From NCBI GenBank assembly GCA_021202075.1, contig JAJQDT010000005.1:16647-80646 (forward strand): a stretch of 64,000 nucleotides of DNA. The letters run 5' to 3'. A model generated the notes under the pieces. It was not told the origin of the DNA. It saw only the letters and a list, made by a program, of their open reading frames with translations, and searched no databases. Every line of letters starts with the position of its first letter. Position 1 is the stretch's first letter. Position numbers and translations under genes: made by a program. Positions 1 through 8,849 of the stretch are shown in pieces. The stretch comes from Lachnospiraceae bacterium. GTDB lineage: Bacteria > Bacillota > Clostridia > Lachnospirales > Lachnospiraceae.

Positions 1-283
1 CAAAAGTAGCCTTCACTATGGCGAAGAAACTACTCGTCATCGCCGCCAGACCTTTTCTTTTAATCGTCGGCACCGGAATCAGCTTCACACCTTTGTACTC
101 TTTCAGCCCTCCATTATCACAGCCCGTCCGGTTATAGCAGGTCACTTCACAGCCCATCTCTACCAGACGAGGTGCAAGCTCCTCAACCACAACTTCGATG
201 CCACCGCGAAAACTGTCCATTGCGCGAACCGTCTTATGACCGAGCATTGCAATCTTTAGAGGCGTGTTCTTCTTCTTTTTCAT
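1..283 (-). CDS. Glycosyltransferase family 4, N-terminal part (runs off the window)
   Basis: Only the first 94 codons are in the window; the rest lies to the left. The start ATG at 283-281 is preceded by a strong GGAGGAG ribosome site. The visible N-terminus begins MKKKKNTPLKIAMLGHK and continues with FRGGIEVVVEELAPRL and a second strand around VTCYNRTG. This is the GT-B fold N-terminal Rossmann domain seen in DUF1972/rhamnosyltransferase-like GT4 enzymes, where a GG(I/V)E loop follows the first strand. It probably adds a sugar to the lipid-linked surface polysaccharide repeat. It sits downstream of a small membrane protein gene and ends the visible minus-strand polysaccharide block. The acceptor and donor sugars cannot be read from sequence. 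Confidence 0.8.
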   Translation of the reverse strand, partial: MKKKKNTPLKIAMLGHKTVRAMDSFRGGIEVVVEELAPRLVEMGCEVTCYNRTGCDNGGLKEYKGVKLIPVPTIKRKGLAAMTSSFFAIVKATF

Positions 284-432
284 AAGTCACATAACTCCTC
301 CTTCTAATTGCTATAGAAACTTAAGTGCTTTCATCTCTTTTTTCAAATAACTGCGGCAATTCGCGGTATTTCAGTCTCCGTGGTCATTTTTGAAATTATG
401 GTTATCAAACACGACAAACAGCGGGCAGAGAT

Positions 433-645
433 TTAATCTCCTTTATTCTGATCTTCCACAAGGTCACAGTCTTCCGCATTTTTCTTTGCGAGGGCAGAGA
501 TATTTGCTTTACTATCGGCGCCGGGTGCATGCAACTGTTCGTCTTCTCTGCGTACGTTTCCTTTTGAAAGATCCGCTCCATGTATGAACAATGCGAAAAA
601 GATAAATATAATTAAAATTACGATGATAGCGATAACAATCTTCAC
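433..645 (-). CDS. Small single-pass membrane protein, unknown function
   Basis: Function not recognised. Choosing the GTG at 645-643 (preceded by GAAGAGG) gives a 70-residue protein that opens MKIVIAIIVILIIFIFFALF, one hydrophobic segment of about 20 residues, followed by a charged soluble tail rich in Asp, Glu, Lys and Asn. A longer reading starting at 759 would add an unconvincing basic N-terminus. The gene lies between a structured leader (hairpin 899-926) and a GT4 gene, so it may belong to the polysaccharide locus. It could be a small regulatory or anchoring subunit, but nothing in the sequence proves this. Confidence 0.5.
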   Translation of the reverse strand: MKIVIAIIVILIIFIFFALFIHGADLSKGNVRREDEQLHAPGADSKANISALAKKNAEDCDLVEDQNKGD

Positions 646-898
646 TGTTTTTCCTCTTCTTTCGTTCTGAAAATCACCTGGAATATTATTCAACAGGTAT
701 TCTCCCTTCCCATCCGGCAATGCTTTTTGCCACTGGTCTTTGCAGCTGGTCTTTACCACTAATCTTTGCAGCTGACCTTTGAATAGTCCCTGCTAGAGTA
801 TTCACTCCACCATGCCTGTTTCCGGTAAACTCAAACACAAAATAAGTGCAGATGTCAGGGATAATTACTCCCTGGCAACTACACTTTTATGGTAATAA

Positions 899-926
899 AA
901 TAAGAGCCCACGAACTGGCTCTTATT
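899..926 (-). promoter_or_regulatory. Leader hairpin B (terminator-like), related to hairpin A at 13433-13464
   Basis: A 10-bp perfect stem (AATAAGAGCC pairing with GGCTCTTATT) with an 8-base loop. Read on the minus strand it is followed by TTATTTTATTA. The 25 bases upstream on the minus strand (GAATTAAGCATAGAA) match those before hairpin A (GAATTAAGCTTAGAA). A second small hairpin (CAGGGA...TCCCTG) follows about 40 bases later. It lies in the otherwise gene-free stretch 646-1121, about 250 bases ahead of the small membrane protein gene. Confidence 0.6.
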
Positions 927-1121
927 CTATGCTTAATTCATTTATGCTTAATTTAATTATGCGCTCCGCTCAGGCGCTCGAGCGGCAGATGTATGTATGA
1001 CGTGCCTCCGTTCTTACTGATCACATTCTTTCAATCACATAACTATGCCTCTTCGCATTCGTTCCCTTAGCATCTTTGTCTTAATTGATTTCTATCAGAA
1101 GCAGGTTGCCAAAATACTCCT

Positions 1122-1385
1122 TCAGATCCCCGTCGTAGCGGTTCGCTGTCCGCCAACTCCATATGGTTGAATGCACCTGTGGGAAAAAAGGGTTCTTATT
1201 CGGGCGCCCTGATTCGGATCGTATGGTTCCATTGATTCGCCACTCTCACCCGATACAATATCCGCATACGAAACACCGGCCTCATCAAGGCGAGTCCTCA
1301 GAAGCCGGTTCTCATATTCTAATTTCTGGATTTTGACTCGCAGCTCTTCCATTACATCTGCATCATGCTGTGAAATATCCTTCAA
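1122..1385 (-). pseudogene. Remnant of a TOTE-type primase/helicase N-terminus
   Basis: An 87-residue reading frame with a coiled-coil start (EELRVKIQKLEYENRLLRTR, about residues 14-33), then DEAGVSYADI and a YDPNQGARI motif near residue 55. In my recollection this combination (leucine-rich coiled coil, then a DP-Q-GARI box) opens the archaeo-eukaryotic primase of TOTE conflict systems. The similarity ends right after GARI, and the remaining 27 residues look out of frame. Another frame across the same stretch encodes a plausible unrelated C-terminus (RYDGDLKEYFGNLLLIEIN, stop near 1090), so two gene fragments may be joined here. The apparent start is TTG. It is too short to function as a primase. 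Identification is tentative. Confidence 0.35.
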
Positions 1386-1558
1386 GCAAATTCACACCCC
1401 CTGCCTGTTGATAACCGCATCCGATTGCAGCCAAATTTTCAATAATAGCATCTAATAAAAATATCCGCGCCAAGGAAGAAGGTTTGAGTCGGATTTTTGG
1501 TTCCCGGTAAATACCAGACAGTACATAATAGGATACGCCCATAGTGCAGCTATTATTC

Positions 1559-2245
1559 TCACGCTGTCACTGCCTTATTTTTTCTTATTATGTCCATAAT
1601 CTTCTCAACAGTAGCTCCGGTTACCCGGGAAATCAGTTCCGAAGACACACCTTCCTTATTCATGTTCATAATCAATCTTTCCTGTTCTCTCTCTGCTTTC
1701 CTTTCCGCTTTTTCTGCTGCTTCTTCTGCTGCTTCTTCCGCTGCAATCCTTTTCTCGCTCTCGATATGCGTCTTTAATATCCGGTCCTGATCATACAAAT
1801 CCATCATCATCGTCACTACCTCCTGCTCTCTTGATTCAAGATATTCCTTCAAAATGCCCTGCTCTACACAGATTCGGATTGTCTCCGAAACTGCCTTGGG
1901 CGTCCTGCCATACAGCCGCACCTGCTCGTCATATATCTTTGTAAACTGCACGTACTGTCCGATGATATCTTCGCCTTCCGTCTGCTCCGGGTGAACTGTT
2001 CCATAAATCATCTTTACCCTGACATCGATGGCGCTTTTGCGGTTCTTGTAAAATTCCTCCTGTAGCGTGATTTCATCCGGCCTGGTAACCCGGTCACCCA
2101 CATAGAGCACATACAATTCCGTCTCCGGCAGCTCCACCTTCCTGCTCCCATAGAGGTCCGCACCATTCTGGTTCAGATAATTCTGCATGGTCTGGTCTGT
2201 GTAAAGCATTCTTGATATGGTACGCCATGCCTTATCCCTATCTTT
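1559..2245 (-). pseudogene. 5'-truncated Rpn-family (PD-(D/E)XK) recombination-promoting nuclease
   Basis: The frame opens right after an in-frame stop inside the end of the flippase gene, so the usual N-terminal nuclease half is missing. What remains matches the middle and C-terminal part of Rpn/transposase-31 proteins: a DLYGSRKVELPETELYVLY stretch (typical of the family's second beta-sheet region), IRICVEQGILKEYLESRE, then a coiled-coil tail rich in Glu and Ala (EAAEEAAEKAERKAER) and a short helical end. Full family members are about 300 residues; this keeps about 216 from its first ATG. The active-site strand is gone, so it should be inactive. The abrupt junction at the flippase stop suggests recombination brought the polysaccharide operon next to it. 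Confidence 0.65.
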
Positions 2246-3722
2246 TTATCCTCAGCTTTCCCTTAATCCCATTCAAAACACTAAATATGACATTCTTAAG
2301 CTCATTATCGAAAAACAGTCCATACAATAATACAAGCGCACAATAAATAATCACACCCACCAACACCTGAATAAGTAATGCAAGTAATGAGCCATCATAA
2401 TAATGCGCTACCAATCGCACGCATAGGAACATAATTAACCCAATCACTCCGTATGGAACTGTGTTTTTCAAAAATTTCATAAGTGAAATATATTTCCTGC
2501 TTATCCATATTTCCAAAGTCAACCCGACTATTTCAGCTGAAATAGTACCAACCACAGCACCATAAATACCCAAGACCGGTATAAGAAGAGCTGAAAGAAT
2601 TAAATTTGCTACAGCATTCAATGAGAGTATTCGTACAATCGCCTTATCTTTTCCAAGCGGGAATATAAAACACTGTCGTATGGTTTCTCCTAAACCAATG
2701 ATTATTATAACAGGAGACATGTAAATAATAACTTTACCACAAATAGCAAAATCGTCCCCATAATATTCTATGGCAAATAATTCTCCTACAGCAGCCAAGC
2801 CAAATACTGATGCAAACCCTATAAGAGACGTCACCAGCAAACAATAATCAGCATTCCTTTTTAACCCTTTAATATTATTATCAGTCGCATACTTACAAGC
2901 ACGCGGAAAAAGCACCGTTCCAATGATGCTTATGAATGTGCGGGGAATCTTAACTATTTTATCTGAGTATTCATAAAACGCTACATCATCTTTTGTAGCC
3001 AAAATTCCCAAAAGGGTTTTGTCAAACACTGTATACAGTGTTACGGCAATTACAGCCGCAAAAAGTGTAAACAGCGGCTTGATATGTTCCCGCATATCAG
3101 AAATTGAAAATCGCAACGGCGGAATCGCACGGAAAATCTGTGGCATCATGACCAGCTGTCCTACGCAAACAGATATGCACATAATTAAGGTATAAATAGC
3201 TACATCATCCGGCGACTTTACAAGGAGAAAAATAAAGAGCGTTTCTAGTATCTTGACTACAGCGTTTCTGATGGAGACCAGCTTAAATTTTTCAAGTCCA
3301 TAAAATAGCCATGTAACATCAATAGCCGCAGAAAAAACATAGATTGACTGGACAAATGCAATAGTAACATTGCTTTTACAAATTAAAAATACATATATAA
3401 AATAGAAAAATAGAGACATCAAGGAGGCTATGAAATGTACAGAATATAAGCTCCAAAAAGTTTTTCTAAGAAGTTGTAAACTATCTCTCCTTTGTGCGAT
3501 AATTCTCTGACCGTGTCTATTGATGCCAAGCATCGCAAAAGTAACAAAATAATATGCTATAGTATATGTATACGTATATACTCCAAGCGAGTTGCTCCCC
3601 ATAGTCCTAGTCAAATAAGGAGAAACAATAAGAGGAAGCACAAGAATTACTGCTTGGTATAAAAATTGGAATGTAAAATTACTTTTAGCGCCATCTGGCT
3701 TTAATATATTATTCTTTGTCAT
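2238..3722 (-). CDS. Wzx-type polysaccharide flippase
   Basis: A 494-residue polytopic membrane protein of the MOP/PST exporter superfamily, which flips undecaprenyl-linked repeat units across the membrane. It opens with the family's amphipathic start, then helix 1 and the conserved loop VSPYLTRTMGSNSLGVYTYT (residues 33-52). About 12-14 hydrophobic segments follow at regular spacing. The KTLLG and FPRACKYA stretches near the middle are also typical. It is the last intact gene of the minus-strand polysaccharide operon, 37 bases downstream of the TupA-like gene. Base composition is AT-rich like its neighbours. Its stop overlaps the truncated Rpn fragment. The substrate is presumably the polysaccharide assembled by neighbouring glycosyltransferases. 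Confidence 0.9.
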   Translation of the reverse strand: MTKNNILKPDGAKSNFTFQFLYQAVILVLPLIVSPYLTRTMGSNSLGVYTYTYTIAYYFVTFAMLGINRHGQRIIAQRRDSLQLLRKTFWSLYSVHFIASLMSLFFYFIYVFLICKSNVTIAFVQSIYVFSAAIDVTWLFYGLEKFKLVSIRNAVVKILETLFIFLLVKSPDDVAIYTLIMCISVCVGQLVMMPQIFRAIPPLRFSISDMREHIKPLFTLFAAVIAVTLYTVFDKTLLGILATKDDVAFYEYSDKIVKIPRTFISIIGTVLFPRACKYATDNNIKGLKRNADYCLLVTSLIGFASVFGLAAVGELFAIEYYGDDFAICGKVIIYMSPVIIIIGLGETIRQCFIFPLGKDKAIVRILSLNAVANLILSALLIPVLGIYGAVVGTISAEIVGLTLEIWISRKYISLMKFLKNTVPYGVIGLIMFLCVRLVAHYYDGSLLALLIQVLVGVIIYCALVLLYGLFFDNELKNVIFSVLNGIKGKLRIKR

Positions 3723-3759
3723 TAATTACGCTTTCTCATAAACCTTAAGGTCAATATCA

Positions 3760-4638
3760 TTATGTATAATTCCTTTTATACTTCTTGGGTAACTCTAATT
3801 TATTCCCTAACCAAAGGTTTCCTTCCTCAGAATAGTAGCGCGCCATTCCATAAAAAGGAGTAAAAGTTAATTCGCCAAGTACAGGATCTCCATCTCTATC
3901 ATAAAAATCTACACGAACAAATGGAAACGGTTTAGATAATATTCTAGAATACTCAACCATTTTATCCAAGGATATTGGTCGTCTTGCCTTCATATTATTT
4001 TTCTCAGCTCCAATATCAAGGACATTCCATTGCAAATCATAAAACTCAAATTTAACTCTAGTTTCCCTATCCACACAAGCTAATGCTAATTCCGGAACGC
4101 CATTGAAACAATAAATCTTATAGTCAATCGGCAATTTTCCATCAAGAGTTTTAATATACTCTTCAGCAAAAATAATAGGTTTTATATGTAAATAGTGTGG
4201 CTCATAAAACTTATCAGCTCCGTACCTTGTATGTAACCATGTGTTTAATTGTTTACTGGCAAGTGCAATATTGATATCTGCCTTATTTGTGCAAATAATA
4301 TTCATTTCGCAACCATGATTGCATTTAATTGCATACTGCTCTGGCAGCTTATCCCATTCAACTAATTGCGCATCTGTCCACGAACCATATAATTTGGGAA
4401 GGATTTCTTCTAACCCGCAATCAGCAACGTAATTTCTCATATTAAACTTATCTGTGCATTGTACTAACAAAGGATGCTGCCAATTAAAAATCAACCATAA
4501 TATTTTCTCATTGAAGTTTTCAGGTTTTTTTAAATTAGGATATACACCAAAATGAATTTTATATGCATACCGCACATATGATTTCGGTGCAACCCTTATC
4601 CATAATTTTCGAAGATTCTCTTTAAAATCTTTGTTCAT
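3760..4638 (-). CDS. TupA-like ATP-grasp protein of a polysaccharide cluster
   Basis: A 292-residue protein of the TupA-like ATP-grasp family (often labelled glycosyltransferase in surface polysaccharide clusters). Visible hallmarks are NFNEKILWL near the start, KFNMRNYVAD, then YAIKCNHGC (the ATP-binding Lys region, about residue 105), FAEEYI in the middle and VRVDFYDRDG plus GELTFTP near the C-terminus, which supply the Asp/Glu metal ligands of ATP-grasp enzymes. TupA of Bacillus joins polyglutamate and polyglucuronate in teichuronopeptide. Here it may attach an amino-acid or similar decoration to a sugar, which is inference. An AAGGAGG ribosome site supports the start. Confidence 0.8.
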   Translation of the reverse strand: MNKDFKENLRKLWIRVAPKSYVRYAYKIHFGVYPNLKKPENFNEKILWLIFNWQHPLLVQCTDKFNMRNYVADCGLEEILPKLYGSWTDAQLVEWDKLPEQYAIKCNHGCEMNIICTNKADINIALASKQLNTWLHTRYGADKFYEPHYLHIKPIIFAEEYIKTLDGKLPIDYKIYCFNGVPELALACVDRETRVKFEFYDLQWNVLDIGAEKNNMKARRPISLDKMVEYSRILSKPFPFVRVDFYDRDGDPVLGELTFTPFYGMARYYSEEGNLWLGNKLELPKKYKRNYT

Positions 4639-4696
4639 AGCGATAAGCCCTCCTTAAATTTATGCTGAAAATATTTATGCGTGTAAATTCAACACT

Positions 4697-5596
4697 TCAA
4701 TTGGTATTTTTTACCCTTTTATTTTCGTCAATTCTTTCAACAGCTAACCGATAAAAAGGATATACATTGCTTATCACAAGCAGCAGCTTAATTCGAATTC
4801 TCAGTGAATTGTTGTATGCCAATGCCTCTTTGTAATACGTAATCCTTTCACGTCTACCTTTTTGTTCACGCCCCGCCTCAATTAATGCTCCTGCAAAAAA
4901 TCTGGATATATAACTATTTGGTTCCTCAAACAATTTACTGTGCTTATTTTCAAAATACTTTGCCATACTAAGGACTCTTTCTGGATGATTAGTTATTGAA
5001 TCATTTTCAATGAATCTATCAACAAGGTACTTATCAACACAATAAACCGAATACTGAGCTTGCGCACTTAATAGGAAGTCTAAATCCTGATATCTAATAA
5101 CATTCGGGTCAAACTTTATGTCTTGAGTAACCTTTTTTTTCAATACCAAGGTTTGTGTGCTTATTCCGAATGGACCACGCGTTTCATTTAAAAAACCTTC
5201 CGGGGTCGACTTCATTGGTAATAATATTGATCCATTTAATCGTTTACATCTAGTTTTGCAACATACAATATCAGCATCTTTGTGCTCTTCAAATACTCGC
5301 ATTTGAATTTCCAATTTGTTTGAAATCCACACGTCATCACTATCCTGAAACGAAATATAGTCTCCTTTTGCAACATCTATTCCCAAATTTCTCGCACAAC
5401 ATGCCCCTTGATTATCCTGATAATAATATCTAACTCTTGAATCGGATACGCTATCTACCACTTCTTTCGTATTGTCATCTGATCCATCATCAACAATGAT
5501 AACCTCTAGATCCTTATACGTCTGACTCAACACGGAATTTAATGATCTTTCAATTGTTTTAGCTCGATTATAAGTTGGAATAATTACTGATACCAT
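4697..5596 (-). CDS. Glycosyltransferase family 2
   Basis: A 299-residue GT-A glycosyltransferase. The N-terminus MVSVIIPTYNRAKTIERSL is the classic GT2 opening, followed by VIIVDDGSDDNT (nucleotide-sugar binding Asp) at about residues 33-44, ARNLGIDVAKGDYISFQDSDD with the DxD metal motif near residue 87, and a variable C-terminal acceptor domain. No membrane segments are visible, so it should act at the inner face of the membrane on the lipid-linked repeat. A GGGAG ribosome site precedes the ATG. It lies between the polymerase and TupA-like genes. The transferred sugar cannot be assigned. Confidence 0.9.
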   Translation of the reverse strand: MVSVIIPTYNRAKTIERSLNSVLSQTYKDLEVIIVDDGSDDNTKEVVDSVSDSRVRYYYQDNQGACCARNLGIDVAKGDYISFQDSDDVWISNKLEIQMRVFEEHKDADIVCCKTRCKRLNGSILLPMKSTPEGFLNETRGPFGISTQTLVLKKKVTQDIKFDPNVIRYQDLDFLLSAQAQYSVYCVDKYLVDRFIENDSITNHPERVLSMAKYFENKHSKLFEEPNSYISRFFAGALIEAGREQKGRRERITYYKEALAYNNSLRIRIKLLLVISNVYPFYRLAVERIDENKRVKNTN

Positions 5597-5632
5597 ATAG
5601 ATTCTCCCTATTTTTTAGAGCTTGCTACGGAT

Positions 5633-6943
5633 TCATAACTGCTTGAAACCCCTTCGTATCGCCAAAAATGCTAGCAAAAAACAAAGCGATTGAGCCTGTT
5701 GAGTAAAATAAAATCGCACAAAAGAGAATATTACTTTTTGTAATAGCAAGCAGTAAATTAGCATCGCCTTTACATCTTTTTCCTTATATGCCCGCACAAA
5801 ATACAAATTGCACACAAATCCAAACAACAGCATAATAATAAACACGCCCAAATAGCGCCCATCAAGATATGGCTGATAAAAGGCAGTTACGAAAGCATTC
5901 ATATATATACCACCGCCAATATAATATCCCGTCTCCATCATGTCAAACGACATATAGCGAATTTCAGTTATAAACTCTGGATAACCATTAAATATCCCAA
6001 TTAATCTTAACAAAAAGAAAAATGGATACAAAAGCCCGTAAAATGAAGACACACCATAACCATACTTTCCACTTTTATCAACTACATCAAAATAATGATC
6101 TGCATGCGGAAGCGGAGCAACAAAATATAAAAATATTTCCTTCACAAAATCAACATCGCCACTCCTCCTCGAAAGAGTCATATAGAATAAAAACATAAAC
6201 AATGCTATGCCGCACACAATTAGAAGCCTCTTGTATTTTTTGCTTATACGGATATTATTAATTTTATTAAATTTACAATAAAGCAAAAAAACAAGCAATA
6301 GATATATTCCGAACCACAGAATTACAGACCTGCCGCCAGTAGTAAGTACGAACAACACCATTACCATAATACATTCTGCAATAAATAGTTTTTTCCTCTT
6401 CCCAAAGAATATTTCAATTGGCAGCAAAGCAATCAGCAAATATGTTGTCGGGGACGCAATAAAATTATACAAAACAGTGAATAACTGTGACGAATTTAAC
6501 CCATTTTCATCAACCGAAACAGCTAATGTTCTAATATAACTATAATCATACCCCGAAAGTAAAAGTCTAACTACAACTGCTAATTGTATAAAATAGTATA
6601 TCAAGGAAATTGCCCCTAGAATATACATCAAATTGTAATTAATGGTATACACAGATTGTTTGGACCTAAGACCTGAGTAAGTAGCCACATTCCGCTTCCC
6701 CAATGTAATACGTATATCCTTTGAGCCTAACAACGTTCCTAAAAAAAATGCTAACAACCCAAATGCAGCAATCAAATAAAATTTATCACTAGGAACCACA
6801 GTAGAATATAATCCAAGTTCTGAAATTGATAAAATAATTCCCCAAATAAAGAACATAGAAGTAATTGGATTAAAAATAAATCTATATTTATAATAGCCAT
6901 AAAAAGCGGCGACAATACATAACCCGCCTAATATATAACCCAT
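5633..6943 (-). CDS. Wzy-like O-antigen/capsule repeat-unit polymerase
   Basis: A 436-residue integral membrane protein with about 11-12 hydrophobic segments and a long loop around residues 260-330 (RRSGDVDFVKEIFLY then HADHYFDVVDKSG). This is the layout of Wzy/EpsG-type polymerases, which share little sequence but have a large extracytoplasmic loop late in the protein. The context, between GT genes and with a Wzx flippase in the same operon, supports assembly by the Wzx/Wzy route. A GGAG ribosome site lies 7 bases before the ATG. The alternative of a ligase is possible but less likely in a Gram-positive setting. Confidence 0.75.
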   Translation of the reverse strand: MGYILGGLCIVAAFYGYYKYRFIFNPITSMFFIWGIILSISELGLYSTVVPSDKFYLIAAFGLLAFFLGTLLGSKDIRITLGKRNVATYSGLRSKQSVYTINYNLMYILGAISLIYYFIQLAVVVRLLLSGYDYSYIRTLAVSVDENGLNSSQLFTVLYNFIASPTTYLLIALLPIEIFFGKRKKLFIAECIMVMVLFVLTTGGRSVILWFGIYLLLVFLLYCKFNKINNIRISKKYKRLLIVCGIALFMFLFYMTLSRRSGDVDFVKEIFLYFVAPLPHADHYFDVVDKSGKYGYGVSSFYGLLYPFFFLLRLIGIFNGYPEFITEIRYMSFDMMETGYYIGGGIYMNAFVTAFYQPYLDGRYLGVFIIMLLFGFVCNLYFVRAYKEKDVKAMLIYCLLLQKVIFSFVRFYFTQQAQSLCFLLAFLAIRRGFKQL

Positions 6944-6965
6944 AATTAATCTCCACTAAGTTTTC

Positions 6966-8246
6966 TCAACTATCTTCAATTAAGCCATCATAGAACTCTT
7001 TATATAATAAATTTGCATTAGACTTCTTGTTCCAAACATAGTACGAGTTATCACACATTTTCTCATATTCGTTCTGACTCATATTAATTATTTTTTCAAC
7101 CGCAATTTCAATTTTTGAAATATCTGCATCTTTAGAAAACAGAAACCCATTTTCTCCATTTTTAACTACTTCTCTTGTACCGCCAACATCAGTGGCTACG
7201 ATTGGAATGCCAAATGACATTGCCTCCATTATTGAAACCGGTACTCCTTCGGAATCAGATAAATTAACAAAACATGATACAAGATTATTCTTATACCATT
7301 CGTAAATTTCACTGTTTTTCAATCTTCCAGCAAATTTAAAGGTATCTGATTTCAATTTTTTCTTTGCAAGTCTCGTTATTTTATCTAAATCAGGTCCATC
7401 GCCTAAATGAACCCATTTAATTTTGTAGTTTTTTGCTAAAAGCCCAGAAATCAAAGCAACTATTTTATCCAATCGTTTTACCTTACGTACACCAGCACAT
7501 GAAACAATTACAAAATAAGGCTGACGTGAACAATCTATTCTTCCATGATCGAATGTGCCCAAATACCTTACTCCAATTTTATCTGCAAAATTGGGATAGT
7601 TCTCCTTTAAATATCTGACACCATCTTCGGAACACGGATAGATGTAATCCATTTTCTCGAAGGTGTAACATCTATCTGGCACAAATCCACATGGTGCTGC
7701 GTAATCATACATATCATACCGATGTCCACGTGTTATACATCTTACATTATTATTAAAAATCCTTTCTTTTAACCTTACTGTAATACTTGCTACAGCATGC
7801 ATCCAATAACTATATAATATCGTATCTTCCTCTTTTATATCTTTTATGAATTCTAAAAATTGCTTGTCACAAACAATTTTTCTATACACACTCTCAACTC
7901 GGCACAAATAATATATTCTATATATTGCTTTACGGAGTCCTAACTTTCTTGGAGACAATTCTTTATGACGACGATCATAGGCAACTACGGATGATACTTC
8001 TGACATAATCATTTTAATCTTGCCTCTAAAGGAGCAGTCATTCTTTACGCTTAATATCTCTACATTTCCAGGAACATCTCTCGTTTGTTGCATTTCTGGT
8101 GATGCCATGGTAGGAATCACCAGAATTTTATAAAAGTATGAAGATGCGGCTCCAATCTCGTTTTCAATATATTCTTCTCCCTTATAATATGGATAATAAT
8201 TTGTCAGTAAAATGAGAGTTTTTTGTTTCATGTTCTCCTCATCCAT
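6966..8246 (-). CDS. Glycosyltransferase family 4
   Basis: About 420 residues with a GT-B fold. The N-terminal domain begins with a strand LILLTNYYPY. The C-terminal donor-binding domain shows VKRLDKIVALI, WVHLGDGPDLDKI, FAGRL and the EX7E region VSIMEAMSFGIPIVATDVGG, the most diagnostic piece of GT4. The first ATG (8246) directly abuts the stop of the sugar transferase gene. A second ATG at 8231 follows GAGGAG closely and gives MKQKTLILLTNYY, a more natural start, so the true protein may be 5 residues shorter. It probably adds the second or third sugar of the repeat. Confidence 0.88.
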   Translation of the reverse strand: MDEENMKQKTLILLTNYYPYYKGEEYIENEIGAASSYFYKILVIPTMASPEMQQTRDVPGNVEILSVKNDCSFRGKIKMIMSEVSSVVAYDRRHKELSPRKLGLRKAIYRIYYLCRVESVYRKIVCDKQFLEFIKDIKEEDTILYSYWMHAVASITVRLKERIFNNNVRCITRGHRYDMYDYAAPCGFVPDRCYTFEKMDYIYPCSEDGVRYLKENYPNFADKIGVRYLGTFDHGRIDCSRQPYFVIVSCAGVRKVKRLDKIVALISGLLAKNYKIKWVHLGDGPDLDKITRLAKKKLKSDTFKFAGRLKNSEIYEWYKNNLVSCFVNLSDSEGVPVSIMEAMSFGIPIVATDVGGTREVVKNGENGFLFSKDADISKIEIAVEKIINMSQNEYEKMCDNSYYVWNKKSNANLLYKEFYDGLIEDS

Positions 8247-8834
8247 TCAATTATGGTATATATTCTCACTTAATACAACCGTTTTAATTGTCAGCATAAT
8301 AACTTTAAAATCTAAGACCAAAGAAATATTTTCAGCGTAAAAAACATCATTCGTGTATCTCTCTTCCAGAGTAGCACTATTCCTTTTAAGAGCTTGATTA
8401 TATCCTGTTACCCCTGGCCTTACACTAAATTTCTTTTTTACATAATCTGTATAGGTCGCTTCATTACCCATCGGGCTAGGTCTCGGTCCAACAAAGCTCA
8501 TATCTCCAATCAGCACATTGAAAATCTGTGGCAGTTCATCTATGCTTGTCTTTCTTAAGAAAGCACCTATTTTTGTCAATCTTTCGTCACTTGCCGAGTT
8601 ATATGTACTGCCATCTTTGTTCCTTATATCCGGTGCATTCATTTTCATCGTCCTGTACTTAATCATACGGAATTTCTTCATGTTTCTTCCGTATCTATAC
8701 CCACAATAAAAAATTGTACCACCATCCTCCAGTTTAATTCCTATACCGATTGGAATTGTCAATAGTAGAATAAACGGGGATAAAATCAATGCTAAAAGAA
8801 AATCCAGCACCCTTTTTATATACCTGTCATACAT
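8247..8834 (-). CDS. Priming sugar-phosphate transferase (PglC/WcaJ catalytic type)
   Basis: A 195-residue bacterial sugar transferase that moves a sugar-1-phosphate from UDP-sugar to undecaprenyl phosphate, the first membrane step of repeat-unit synthesis. It has one N-terminal hydrophobic hairpin (residues 7-33, FLLALILSPFILLL), then KFRMIKYRTM with the catalytic basic patch, LRKTSIDELPQ (the DE catalytic dyad), and GDMSFVGPRPSP, all family signatures. It lacks the extra four-helix N-terminus of WbaP-type enzymes, so it is the minimal PglC-like form. A GGAG ribosome site precedes it, and it is followed immediately by the GT4 gene. Confidence 0.93.
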   Translation of the reverse strand: MYDRYIKRVLDFLLALILSPFILLLTIPIGIGIKLEDGGTIFYCGYRYGRNMKKFRMIKYRTMKMNAPDIRNKDGSTYNSASDERLTKIGAFLRKTSIDELPQIFNVLIGDMSFVGPRPSPMGNEATYTDYVKKKFSVRPGVTGYNQALKRNSATLEERYTNDVFYAENISLVLDFKVIMLTIKTVVLSENIYHN

Positions 8835-8849
8835 TTTATTTTCTCCGCT

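Noticed and set aside
8244..8249. Possible fusion of the priming transferase and the GT4 gene
   Set aside because: A stop (TGA) separates them directly. They are adjacent genes, and a better start for the second may be at 8231.
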